Source: Scatophagus argus (lineage: Eukaryota; Chordata; Actinopteri; Scatophagidae). Taken from it: a stretch of 64,000 nt of DNA. The notes beneath the pieces were generated by a model. The model saw only the letters and a program-made list of their open reading frames with translations, did no database searches and had not been told where the DNA came from. Location of the stretch: the NCBI RefSeq assembly GCF_020382885.2, contig NC_058496.1, forward strand, positions 8,672,501 through 8,736,500, read 5' to 3'. Shown piece after piece: positions 35,790 through 49,900 of this stretch; position 1 is the first letter of the stretch; the number at the start of each line of letters is the position of its first letter. The translations under genes were made by a program, and so were the position numbers.

Positions 35790-36760
35790 GTCTATAGTCT
35801 GACTCAATCTAAACGTCCGACATCAAAAATATCCGTCTTTCCCCTGACAATCTGGGTTGAATCAGATGTGGTGTGAAGAAAATGTTTGCATAAGCTAGTA
35901 AAAGCGTGTGTGAACCTGAAGGGGACTTGCATCAGTTTGTTGACAGTTTAAACTTTGCCAACGCTCGAGGCAGGGCACTTTCGATGGTGCGTTCAACATG
36001 TCAGCGAACACTCGTACATGTCGCTCTGCAGTAATAAATAGGTATCACGCTTGCGTATGTTCAAATCAGTATATAAATAAGTAAGCTTATTTTCGGGGAC
36101 TGTTGCCTGGTGTTTGACTCAGACGAGCTGAACTCGTACTACAGCAGGGAATAAAGAGCAGGCAAATACCCAAACAAGATATAATTGATAGAGATATCGG
36201 CTGATACTTAGATACCGGCTGATAGTTGCATAGCAGTGCTTGATATTGCCGTTGAGTGATATTAATCAATAATATTTTAGTTCTTACCAATACATTATGT
36301 GTCTATCATCGTATGGCTCTGCTCCGACAGTCATATCAGCACGGGATCAACGTTCAATGAAAAAAAATAGTCATATTTCCAACGCTCCAGAAGGCCGCAG
36401 GAACTCGATCCACGTTGACTGAAAGCCCTACTGCGCATGTCATTATATTACTAATGTAATACCTTCTATGTCCATCAGTGCTTTTAAAGTATCGATAAAT
36501 ATAATATCGCTCAGGCAGCCTATAATAATTAGTAAATCAAACATATTTCAGACAAGGATTTATTACCAGTTACCAGTGCATTAACTCAAAAGGTACGTGA
36601 ATTCCTTGGCAGGAATATGAAAACATGTATAAAATATTTCACTTAGCAAATTTTAATAAAGAATACAAGTTTGCCAATACTACTGTGGTGTATGTGTAGT
36701 TTGCGTGCTTATATTTTGCTTTCGAGCTCGCAACAAGATAAATGAACACAATGGTGCATT
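35790..36760 (-). promoter_or_regulatory. rilpl1: rilpl1 promoter region and spacer to hip1r
   Basis: The roughly 970 bases between the rilpl1 ATG and the putative hip1r polyadenylation site. It has no recognised gene. Sequence near 35,830-36,000 is moderately CpG-containing, and the rest is AT-rich with a pseudo-repetitive 'GATATCGGCTGATACTTAGATACCGGCTGATA' patch near 36,193 (GATA..GGCTGATA repeated). Confidence 0.35.
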
Positions 36761-36770
36761 AAAACAAACA

Positions 36771-36776
36771 TTTATT
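36771..36776 (-). promoter_or_regulatory. hip1r: hip1r polyadenylation signal AATAAA
   Basis: TTTATT on the plus strand, about 1.1 kb beyond the hip1r stop codon. It implies a 3'UTR spanning 36,755-37,860, which has no other features. Confidence 0.5.
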
Positions 36777-37860
36777 GTTCATTTGACATTTACACTTCTT
36801 ACAAGGAGAGACCACCATTATCTTTACTAAAATATATTAATAGATCTGAGTGTATAAAGACATTTCATACAGAGGAAAGACAGAACTTAAAAAGATGTAT
36901 TTTAAGACCCTGTAAGAAAAGCGCCCAGAGGCATAGAGGACTTGAACACCTTCATATTGTACATAAACTAACCCTAAATCTTCATATTTAGCCTAAAAGA
37001 AGCATTTGTATTTGTAATTAAGAATGCCTACATTCGGTATTTGTGCACAAGCATTAAATTTAAGCCTATCCATATGCTTTAACACAATGTCATAAGTGTT
37101 CCTCTAATAAAGGGACATTCAAGAGATGAGTGTAGATATAAATTATACTTTATACTAGTTGCATACTCCTATACAGACATGTATTATTCAACGCATTAGT
37201 ACAGTACATTTCAAGGCCTCTGAGACAATCATGTACCGTTTAGAAAGAAAGCTGTTTTGCACGTAAGAGGAACACTGTCCATCGTGAAGGCAAAGCCAGA
37301 GGTATGTAAAACGTTTGCAGTAACAAGGACAACCATGATGTGATTCCCCAGTTTCCTTTCCCACCCACCACAACATAAATAGAATACAGTGTATATTAAG
37401 AAAAATGTGATGTGCTCTGTAATGAGAGCCCACAATAGTGTGCCTAAAGGTTGTCCAAAGATTGATTAAAACTAACTATTGACATCATGGTTTGTATTGT
37501 AAAAGCGTGATTTCTGTGATGCAGAAAAAAAACTCACATAGCCTAAAAGTATATTATGAACCTTTTTTGTTCTTGTTGCCAAAATCAAAAAATAAAAAGG
37601 GTTCTGCCAGGATGACACGCCCATCTATCTTTAAAAAAGAAAAAAAAAAAAACAGGGCAAAGATAGCATTTCGCTTACAGGCATTAAGGGTTGGGATTCT
37701 GGTCCATTTTGGCAAAAAAGAAAAACAAAAAATGAAGAAAGAAACGAGGAGGATTGTCAGCATGCAACTGAAAGGAACAGCATGTTCACAGAAAGGTGAT
37801 CTTTCTCTGTTCAATCCCAACCATCCATTAGTGGAGCCTTTTTCCTCCTCTGCTCAGGCA

Positions 37861-40800
37861 TTACTTAAACTGCAACACACAGAAGAAAAATGACAGATGA
37901 AGATAAGATTCACCAATACATCGAATCTCATTTTCACATATGCAACACACAGCCCTCTCTTCACAAGCCTTACTGTGGTTTTGGGTGGTATGTAGGGTTT
38001 CTGGGCCAACGCAGGTTTCTTCATGAGAGCCGGTTTGGAGGGTTTTGGTGACATGGTGACACGATGGGGTAGCGACGAGGTGTCACCGTTCCCCTCAGAA
38101 ACCTGCTCTAGAGGAACTCCGGCCAGCTCGTAGTGCTTCTTCCTCAGCTCGCCCAAACGCAGACGCTCGTTCTCCAAGTGAGTTTCTAATTCCAGCACCT
38201 TCACCTGAGGGGCAGGAGATAAACAATCACCACTGACAATGGAACTCATCTGAGCGCCAAACTCTGAAAAAAAATATCTTCCTGATCTCAACGTTAAAAA
38301 CAGATCACAGAAATACGACATGACCTGTGTCATGTAAAGGAGACTTTAAGTCAGCGAGCGAATGTTTTCAGTCTCTGACATATAAAATATCAAAGGTGAG
38401 GCACATACACTTGCAGCCTGTTGCAATCACACTTTAAACCTCTTACAGTCCCAGAGCCATGACTTACCTGTGACTCCATTTCTTCCTTTCTCAACTTAAT
38501 GAGGGACATCCCAGAGAAGTCCATGGTGTCTGCACATGAAAAGTGTTCAACAGAGGTCTTAGACAGATGTTCGTCAGAGTGATCAAGTACACAGATCAAA
38601 CCGCAAACTCACCTTTCTCCTCCAGGTTCTCCTGGCCTGTCCTGGTGGAAGCCACCACATTAGCTGCCATTTCATTCACATGGCGAGAAGCCTGCTGGAG
38701 AACCGGCAGCTTCTTACTGCTGCGGTCTGCTTTGACCTGAGTGCAGAGGAGAGCGCTTGCGTGAGACCAGATGTCACAGTTTAGAAAATAACAAAGTCAT
38801 TCACAGACTCCAATTATACCGTCAATGTGCTAAGTGTTTTGCAAGAGGTAATAATGGAGAGTTACATGAGCAAAAACTGCCTGATAATTAAATGCAATAT
38901 GTTAACAGAGAGCAACTCTGTTATACGTGATATTCACACCTTGGTAATTAGCAGAACATAATGTAGAATACAGCATACATATTTTGTTGGTAATGACAAA
39001 ATGCCTCAATAGGTTTTTAATCATTGTATTTTTCTTGGAAATTACATTATTACCTTTGAAGCAGCCACCAGCTGTGCTGTGCTAGCAGCGATCTCGTGGG
39101 AGCAGACAATCAACTCTTCGTACTTGCCAGTGTGCAGCACCACCTTATCAGCAGACTCCCTGTGAGGAAGCAGGTAAGCAGACACAACACCTCTTCAACT
39201 CACTTAACTGGTTCTGCACACTGGCTAATGGCTGAGTCATTCCAGGTGCCACACATAACATTTTAACATAAAATCGCCACAAAGGTTAGTTCCGAGTCAT
39301 GAGTATAATTACAGCCAATCATAAAGGCCATCAGCAGGAATAACAACAACCTCTTCTAGCTTTTACATAGCCAGTACATGTTGTGCTGAAGTGTCAGAAT
39401 TTGTTCAAAATATGCGGCTTATCCGTCAGGGTCGGGGGGGCTGGAGTCTCTCCCAGCTGACTATGGGCGAGGAGCGGGGTTCACCCTGGACTGGTTGCCT
39501 GTCAATTGCTGGGCTGACACACAGACAGACAACCACACGCACACACTCACACATAGGTAGAGTAGCCAATTAACCTAATGTGCATGTTTTTGGGATTGTG
39601 GGAGGAAGCCGGAGTACCCAGAGAAAACCCACGCAGGCACAGGGGGAACATGCAAACTCATCACAGAAGGGCCCAAACCAGGATTCAAACATGAAACCCT
39701 CTTGCTGTGAGGTGACAGTGCCCACCACCACACCACCGTGCCGCCCGATGTTTGGGGGCAGCCGTAGGCCTAGAGGTTGGAGAAGTGGCTTGTGATCGGA
39801 AGGTCGCCGGTTCGATTTCCCCCACTGGATGGGCAGGGAAAAATTGGGTGTGCGGTGAAGTGATAAATGCGAAAAATGCTCCCCCATTCCATTAGCTGGC
39901 TGATGTGCCCTTGAGCAAGGCACTTAACCCCCAATTTGCTCCCCAGGCGGTTGATAGTTGCAGCCCACTGCACTCCTGTGTGTTTCACTGCATGTAATTT
40001 GCTGGGTGTTGCATGTGTGTGTTCAACTAAAGATGGGTTAAATGCAGAAGACATTTATATTGCCAATAAAGCGATTCTTCTTCTTCTTCTTAAAAATGCC
40101 ACATGAAATGCATTTAAAAGATATAAGATTATAAGCTGTAATATCCTGCATAACTTACACCATCTCTGTGGCTCCCCATCCGACAGCCTTGGCAGCAGAG
40201 ATGAGTCCCTCAGTCCAGCGAGAGTTCCTGGCATAGAACTCCTTAATGGTGGCTGCACCCTTAACAAGCAAAAAATAAAAAAAAACAAAACAAAGCAGTG
40301 CAGTTAGTCCATTTTGTTGTTTTTCTGAATGGAGCAGAACAGCCCGTGGTTTCATCTCAGAAACAAAAGCTGTTGAACTCAAACAAGCTGCCAGTTTTAG
40401 ATTCGAAATTAGAACAGGGTGACTCACCCTCCCACTCTCGACAATCTCCTTTTGTAAGTCTGTAGAGGCTATGATCAGCAAGCGGATGGCCTGCAGAAGA
40501 GTGGGTGATAACAGGAGAGAATCAAGAAGTAAAAGACAAAAACATGCATGTTCATTAGGATGCTTTTTTTAAAAAAAAATAGGGATATATGTAGGGTAGG
40601 CTATGGCGAAACAATACATCAGTTGAAACATCAGATTACAGTACCTTCATCAGGTCTGTGCAACTGTAGAGGATTCTGTAAGAGAGTGAAAACGCAGGGT
40701 TAAAACAAAATGTTCACAGTGATTTACTGGTGGTGACGAGAAACAAAAGGGGCACAGAGGATGACAGGCAACAAAGACAGACGTTGCAATGATTTTGGTT

Positions 40801-43800
40801 TTTGGCTTCATAAATTACAATACAGTGATTGCTTTGATCAGAGATTTAAAAATCCGAAAGACAATGACTGTCACATCCCCAGCCTGATCGTAACGGATGA
40901 TGCATCGTGCTACGAGTTGATGTTTAACTAACTTAGATAAAGTCCCAAAACAAGAACAAACCTTTCGTTGACCTCCAGTTTTATTCCCGTCGTGTCCTTT
41001 CGTGCCTGATTCATCATTTCCTGAATTCAGCAACATATATGACATTTATCAGTTACAACGGATAAACTGGACATTGTCACAGGTAAAGCCATATAGATAA
41101 CAGTATCTTAGAGCCGGATTTGCACCACTTACGTCAATCCTGCGGACTGCTTCCTCAATAGCTGCAGATGTTGCCGCCATTTCCTTATCGACTAGATCTC
41201 CCAGCTCTTCCTGACGAACGTCCATGCCTTTTGGCCGCAGCTCCTGGATATAACAAGATGGAAAATTGTTAGTAATGATAAAGAAAAATACAAGTGAAAG
41301 CACTTAAAACAACAATTTGATTGATCTGATATCCAGAAAAAAATATTAATATAATTACAAAAATATCCATACACTGTATAAGAAGACACTGATGTCTTTA
41401 CACCGTTCATAAGTGAGGAGGTCGTACCAAACGCTTTTTGTGAATTACTTCTTTCGAAGAGGGAAGCTAAAATGTTATCAGTAATTCATCACCCACTGAC
41501 ATCGAGTCACAACATCTTTCTTGAGTGATAATTTATTTTTGGCCTCCTTGGAAGCAAAAAATGACACAACCGAGAGTTCATCTCACATTAATGTGAGGGT
41601 TGGATTGCTGATGGATGTTAACCTTGATGTCCCTGAAACAAGTAGTGGTATGTATGATGGGGCAGCGGCCCAAGCTTTCCACTTCTGGTAGAAAGAAATG
41701 TTTACCACAGCTTGGTATTAGAGCAGGGGGAGAGATGTTGTCGTGGTGGAGCAGATGGAAGACAAAGTATTATTTGTAATTTCATCTTTGATTTATTTTC
41801 TGCTGCAGCAGTGTCTGCAAGCAGCACACTGTCAGAAAAGTGTATTTATTTGATTAATATACTGGAAATGACTAGAAGTTTCAGAGTACATTCAATAATA
41901 ACAAAACAAAGACAGGCACTCTGTGTTAAAGTCTCTCACCTGGCCCAAATGCAGGATCTTTTGAATGACTATGCGAATGGAGGCCGGGTCTGCCCTCTGG
42001 AGGGTGGTCTTGGACTTCAGGTCCTTGAAGAACTGCAGACTCTGAGTGGCGCAGCCTCTGCAGTTCTCTGTCAGTTCTGCAGGGTGGAGAAGGACAGGGA
42101 TCCAGTGAACCTCTTTAAATGTTTCTTGAAATATTTGAATATGAAGTTTTCAATCAAAGCAGGGAAAATATATATAGATGTATGGCTTGGCTAATACATA
42201 CTTAATATAACTACAAGTGTAACTGCTGGTGTAACACCAAGGAAGTAATACGTGATATTCCTTACTGTCTGCATGGTCAGTGGGTGCCATGTGTGCAGTG
42301 GCGCTGCCGTTGATGATTGTATCCGCAGCCAAGTGGGAGAACTGGGTCAGAGCCCTCAGCAGGCCCCCAGCATCTGGTTACAAGAGCAATTTGCCACATT
42401 AACAAGCACAAGAAACCAGCAAGAAACTGCCATGAGGTCAGCGGGACTGAGTTGAATCAGAAGCAGAGCAAACTTACCACCCATGTTACGCAAATAATCT
42501 GCATGGCCCCTTTTCATTTTATCTATGGAGCCCAGAGTGGCCTCGGCTCGGCTTACGAGGTAATCTGTGTTTGGGAAACAAACAGAGGATTAAAAAAAAC
42601 CAAAACAAAACACAACATATGTTTTCTTAATGTCCATAACAGACAATATACAGTATATGATCAACCAGACAGGATCATGGTCTCTGTAGCACTCACACAC
42701 TTCAGTCTATGACTGTTGGGAAACAATAAGAGTCAGGGTCTGACCTGGAGAACTTGTGCAGCGTACATGGAGAGGGTCGTCTAACTTAGCAACAGCATCT
42801 TGGATGATGTTCTCAGCCTCTGCGACGGTGCCCTGCAGCAGAGCAAACTGCTCCTCCAGAAGCTTCTGCCTCAGCTTCTCCTCCTGACTTGCCTACATGC
42901 ACACAAATACACATTCAGACACATATACTCACACAAATGTTTTTACTACATGTTGATGACAGGAGCCTTTGAGCCATCTTTGTACAAAATATGAAAAGAA
43001 ATGATTCAAGCCATTTCCTTTTCATCTATTCGTTACAGTAGAATCAGATGGCAGAGCATGTGTCACCAACCAGCTTGGACTCAGCATGTTTTCTGAAATG
43101 CCTTAAAAGCTGATTATGAGTCATAGTTTGATGAGGTGCATACAGTGCAAGTGTAAACTGCACATCAGTGAGTCGACTAACGTAGTTCTAACAAAGCGAT
43201 TCTGAGTATCATCTTAGAGTAACTATTAGAATATTACAATACATGCAAAAATAGCCATTGCTCAAATATGCACAGTCATCCTTGGGACATGTCCACTAAA
43301 AGTCAGTGCTATTGAAAAAGGTATGTTTCTCATTTATGTATTATTGTAATGTGATACCATTTGAGTGCTTTAATCTTGAGCCTGCGTTCTCTTCCTTAAG
43401 GAGGCAGCTGAATACTACCAACTGTGTTGAATGGAGATTTATGTGTTGTTCACACTGCTGAGCTCGGCTCCACTGTCCTGACTGACCTTCTCCTGCAGTT
43501 TGCCCTGCAGCTCTCCCAGCTCCCTGCTGTTCCTCTCTCGCTCCTGCTGAAGTGATGACTGCTGCACCTGCGCAGCCTGCCGCAGAGACGACAGCTCCGC
43601 CTCCTTCTCGCTCACAGATCGCATCAGACGCTCCTTCTCTGCCTGCAGAGCTGTCATTGAGCTGCTCACTTGCTCCGACGCCTGGCAAAAAGAGAAAGAG
43701 CGACGAGGTTGGAGCCAGATGACGCAGATGGCGGCGAGTGTCGGACGAAAAAGTCCATCCGGAAATGTGTGACATGCCTCAAACCGCCAAACGCAGCACT

Positions 43801-46800
43801 GATGAGGAGGAGCTGAATGATGGTGAATGAGATAACCATGACTTAGCATTCAGACTCCTCATCAGTGTTGTGTTTGGCGGCTTGAGGCATGTCACACACT
43901 TCCGGATGGACTTTATTCGTCAAGGTCATTGCTGCGTTTAACATAACAGATGCACACTCACCTTCTCGCTGCTCTGCACGGTGGCCTTCATGCGCGCCAC
44001 GTCTGCCATCTTCTCCTCGAGCTCTCTCTTCAGTTTCTCCATTTCAAACTTCTGCTCCTCCAGCTACAGTGACAACAAAATCACATCATTTACTTAATTC
44101 TACAGGTCACAGCTGCCTTTAAATCTATATGTTCTTTTTAAAGGAAATCATCATCACCAACCCTCATGTCAGCTTCCTGTTTTATTCGATCAATCTCAAA
44201 TGATAGCTGCTGTTTGGTCCTCTCCACCTCTTCTTGGGTCTGCTGGGTTGCTGACAGCATCTTCACAGTGTCTGCACTCTGTCAGCACATTAATGCTTTT
44301 AGTCGTTACCACACATAATTTAAAACAAACATCTCTGGACTGGCGTACAGTCCGTCTATACCTTCCGAAGTAGTTCGGCATGGCTGGCCACCAGCTCTGT
44401 GTGCTTCTCCTTCAGCTTATTGTACCGCTGCTCAGTGGCTTGTGATCTTTCTGCACAGCGAAGAGAGACAACAGCATTATTGTGTGCAGCGTGACCACCT
44501 TTTGACCATATATATGAAAGGGAGCTTTCACTGCATCTCTTACTTTCTGCTTCGATGAAGGTGCTCTGTAGGCTCTCATGTTCTGCATTACGGCGACGCG
44601 TAGCCTCCAGCTCCATTCGCAGTTGCTCATTTTCCACAAGGGCACGTTGTTTCTGTGCACGCTGCTCCTCGAGTTCTGCCTCCAAACTGTTGATCTGGGA
44701 CTTCAACTGAGTGATATAACGTTGAGCCTTCAGCGGGGGAAAAGAGACTTTAGAAACAATCCACTGGTGCTGCTGCAAATGCAGTCTGTTCAATATGATT
44801 CAATATTCAACATAACAATCTTGAATTTTCCTTATCATTTAGCATCCATCTTTACAAAGACCACCAGATGATCTATTGATACAGGCCAAATTCTCATCTC
44901 TTCTTCTGATCTATCACTCATTTACAAAAAAAACTGAAAACAGAATAAACTGCAGAAAGAGGAGGAATGACAAGCAAAAAAGGAGTTGATGTGTGATAGC
45001 ATTGGATCTGGGGACACCAAAACTCTCAACTGGACACTCATGTCTCATTCAGGGGATACTTGCCACATTCCACACATCAGGAGCAGCATTTGCATCCACC
45101 CAACACATAACCCAGATTCCTTTCCTCAGACATAATAATGCCCTCTTACTGTCACGTACGTATATCCTATGCACACGCAAAACAAAGTCTGAAACCTAAG
45201 CAGCAAGTGATTCAGTCCTACCAGTCCCTACCTCTGCTTTGACTTTTTCCAGCTCTGCTCTCAACAACTCCAGGTCCCGCTTCAGACTCTCTATCTGCAG
45301 ATCCCTGGCAGACATAAAACACAAAGTTACAATGGGCTGGCACAGATAGCATATTCTTCACTGACAATCACAGGATACAGCGTAAAATACCCACGCTCAC
45401 CTGTCATCGAAGCCCCCATTTGGAGGTCCAAACGCCTGATCAAATATGTCCAACTGTTGAGAAATAAAATGAGACATAGCTTACACAGGGTCACAGTACT
45501 ACTGCATCAGCACTTGTGTGAGTGAGTCTATACAGAATACTGTATACATAGGCGCTGTACCTGTGGCTGTGCCTGCATGCTGGACGTTGAGACGTCGCTG
45601 ACCTCGATGAGCGGCTCGGGTTCGTCGTCATCGTCGTCTTGTTGCTCTGGTTCGTCCTCATCAGGTATGACCACCACTGGCTTCACATGCTTTGCCAGAG
45701 AGGCGGCGTGCAAAAAGTTAGGCGGGGACTGACAAGGAGACAAAGGAAGAGTAGGCATCGGTTAAACCTTTACACTATTGTGCACTGTCTACGTACGTAA
45801 GCCAATAAGCCAAATTTCCCAGTTTGTAGCCAACACTGGCAGTATTCGGTTTACAGTGAAGTCTCAGACATCCAAGATGGAGGCTGCGACTCAGCACTGA
45901 AGTCATCCCACCGCTACCCAACCCTCTGTGCTCTTACATCAGGCAGTTTGGGGATCTGGATCAGTCTCTTGAAGTACAGCATGTCTCTGGCTTTATTGAA
46001 GAAGGACTTAAGGCTGTGGGGAGAAGGACAACAAATTAAAACATACAATACACAGCATGTGTAGTACAGACTCATGTTTCTGCTATGTTTCATATTATAT
46101 TTTCTAGAATTGTTATGGATGGCATGCGTTTCATCACCACGGGCAGGTAAAGCACACTCATGTAAGACACATGTAGCGTCAGGTAAAACAATACATCATC
46201 TTTGATAAATACATTATATCTGACTCTAACCGCACCATCACCCCCAACTCTGTAGACTCCTGTCTGAACTCAGACATGTATGAATCTCTGACAGTGATAC
46301 ACCACAAAGGGTGGGGGGATGGGGAGCAGCGCTTTGCATAGTTCAAAGAGCCGTGGTGACTGGGTGAGGCAGGATTATGTTGCACACTTCCTTTGGTAAA
46401 AGTGAGTCTCTCTCATTTGATACAGTCTCACTGACATGTAGCCTGAGGCTGAAGATAACCTACCTGTGGAACTGGTCATGGAAACGTTCACGGTGTCCTT
46501 GTAAGGTATCAGCAGGGAGACCTGAAATCCAAACATTGTAGTTTTTACTATTAGACAATAATTTGAGATACATGAATAATCTCAAGGCTTAAATCATTTT
46601 CACGGATACCTGTTCATTTAACTGATAAATGCAAGATTTGGCAAAGTTCTCCCAGAGTTTACAGGCTAAGGGTTTGCTAAATTGTTTTTTTTGTGTTTAA
46701 CAATAGTCCTTACAGGCATGCAGCTTGAACAGCAGCTTGACGGTGAAGTGGTATAGGTGACTGCAGTCCTGGACAACTTGGATGAGTGGAGCCAGCCGGC

Positions 46801-46920
46801 ACTGGCCTGATGTGAGGGTGGAGACGGCGATGGATGTGTTGAGCTGTCGGATCACTGGGAGAGAGATTAGAGACAAGAGCACACAGTACATGTCAACAAT
46901 CCCAAAAGTAAATTTTGTTG

Positions 46921-46952
<32 letters not shown>

Positions 46953-49900
46953 GGGTGGTGGGTGGATTTCTGTCCTGTGGCACCATTTAGACACCGGCCA
47001 CTACATCTGGTCGTACTTGGATAACTGATAGAGGCAAACATAGGCTCTACTTTCACCCATTCTGTAAATCAGCCGGATGAAGACTTAGCGCTGATACCAC
47101 TGGTTGAATAAAGTGCAGACTCTCCCATTGAATCAGTTACTGTTGCAGAGTTAGTTTTCACATTTGGTTCTCTTGTTACTTGAGCACTTAGCTGATTGCT
47201 GACGTAGCAACAATCCGTATTTTCTGCTTCCTACATGCAAACATTGTTAAGGAGATAATGAATCAGAAACATAGTTCTGAGACTGAGATGTCATATGCGA
47301 GTACATCTACAGAGTCTAGGTACACTTCTTTCAGCAGCACAATGGCATAATTTGTTTATAATGTTGACACATGATCCCTGGCCTCCATCCTAAAAGCCTG
47401 GGAGGAGCATAACAGTGCAGTTAAACTGGAGGAAATCAACAAATACTCTCTAATTGCAGGCATTTCCTCATCAGTTTAAACAAATTTAGGATTTAGGAAA
47501 ACAGGATTAAAACTAGATCAACTGACTGAAACCACTTTTAAAAAATGGACTAGAGTCCATGTGAAAACAGGCAGGAGGTGAACTGCTATGATAACTCTTT
47601 CTTAAAAGGCTCTTAGCTTTTCTACATTAATAGATAATGTTAGCAGGCTGCAGCCCTTTAGTGTAGCTCAAGTTTCATTTCCTTGGAAGAGCAGGATGGG
47701 GGGGAAAGGTGGGAGGAGGGTTTGTTTTTCTCCTCACCTGTCTCGGCCAACCTCAGCTCTGAATCCATGTAATCGAACACCTCAACCGTGAGCTGGAACC
47801 TGCAGAAGAGAAGTTGATACCTTTGTTAGATAGAAAAGAGGGCCCCACTCAGAACCAATGATGATGTGACCCTGTGAAATGAGATGAGCACCAGGCCTTC
47901 TCAGTTCATTTTTTGGATTTGTGTGGCAGCGGTTATGCACATGACTGATGGGGATTGGGATTTAAGGTTAAACAGACACATTTCGAAAAAGACACTTTCT
48001 GCAGTATTTGGAAACTCACACATTATTAATGTCTGTTCCTGCAGTGCGCTCCAGGACTTCATCTGTCACCTCCAGGTTTGGTGGGATTTCCGAGTGCTGC
48101 CGAGGTACATATTTGGAGTTTAGTGCCTGTTCCCACTCACAGTGTAAATTGCGAATATTTTGTCATTAAGTGACATCCTGTGTGGTGTCGTATATGATCA
48201 GGGATGCTCTCACCTTAATATGAAACTCCATCTTTGTGCAGAGCAGCTTGGTGTACACAGCCACCAGCTGTCCATATCTGTCATGAAGGTTGCCCTGGGC
48301 ACAACAGGACCAGAGAAGGGAGACACACAAATAAGAACAGATTAAGCTTTACTGTCCCTTTCTTAAAGGATATTAATTCAAGATCTACAGGGAATCCAGT
48401 GGGCCACAAATGTATCTATTTCTATTGCATTTTTAAAAATAATTTTTTAAATATTAAAAAAAAAAATGTAGAAACTCACCCACAGTTGTCCGATTTCAAC
48501 TAGAGAACTGTGATGCCTCATGCAGTCTTGTAGAACCTGTTGAAGGTGACATATTGAATGAACACCTGTAGTAAAACTCACATCAGAATAATTTCTGACA
48601 AAGAAGTCTCATTTTATTTCCCTGTGTTTTTAAAAAATGAAAAGCACCTTTGGTTTTGTTTCACAATCTTTGTCAGTTCACCAGAGCAGGAGGGACTACG
48701 GTTAAATGTTATCCAGGGACCTAAACTCTTAGTGTGTAGATTAAAAATATACCGTTTTAGATTTCACTACCAGCTATAGTAGAACGAGGGTGAAAGTCAG
48801 TATTAAAAAATATACAAGTGAAAGTCAATATTCAACTTAAGAACATGATTTTATCATTCTAACAAAACTGTTTATGTCTTAATTATTTTTCTTACTCCGT
48901 GATGCTGCAACCGTCAGGTCTTTGATAACTCAACAACTCCACTCATCTTAGCATGAGATACTAACAGTAAGACGAGTGTACTTGGTGCCTTACATTGCGG
49001 TGTCCATCCCGCAGGATTTTGTGCAGTACGTGGCAGAACTTCCAGCTGAGGATGGAGCTGCTGGCCAGAGGGAAGCCCAGAGCGTAGGACCAGAAGGTGT
49101 AGGCTCCCTTCTCCCTGTGAGTCCCCAGGATGATTCCTGACGTCGTGTTGTTAGGGAAAAACAAAGTACGACAGGGCTGCTGGCACCAACACGGGCCACT
49201 TCCTGCACAACGCCGCAATGAAATGACAGGCAGGTTGCCATGTGGTGATATGCCAGCTCGGGCCTTCTTCTGTATGTATCCATGTATGTCCCAGTGCTTC
49301 CCATCTCCTTTTCTCTATGTGGTATCTCATTGTTTTACATTTGTGAATTATGACTGCTGTTGTTAGATCCCACCCCCATATTCTAGTCAAACAGGAAATT
49401 AATAACTTAACTTAATAACGCATTTTAGCTGTGCTGACAATGAAGGTAAATGACAACAAAACATCTGTGTGAAAACAGAGACTCTAATAGTTTATCATTT
49501 GCCTTATATATAAATGAACTTACAAGCTAGAATGTAAAGGCAGCAGCACACATTAATGATTGAAAAAGAACAGAAAATCTCCACTGATTTAAGTTTGAAA
49601 ATTAGATTTCTTGCAAAGGATACGTCGTGCATGTTTCTCCTTCACAGGTGACTCCGTGGAGTTGATGGCTTTGCTGATGCTGCTCAGCTGGGTAGAGAGG
49701 AGAGGAATTAATCTTAGATATTGGAAGGTTTGTTCCTCCAGCCACACAAGCACCGGTCGTAGGGCTTACAATAAAGGCAACGACAAACACACAAGTCATG
49801 AGAAAGTAAATATAGACCAGGAGTCAAAGAAATGATAACAGGCAGCTCTGCAATGATAGGAATCAGAGAAACAAAGACTCTGCACTGTGTACACAGTGAG

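Noticed and set aside
37492-37893. A 133-codon plus-strand lysine-rich open frame
   Set aside because: It lies in the hip1r 3'UTR antisense strand, is made of A-rich low-complexity sequence and resembles no family.
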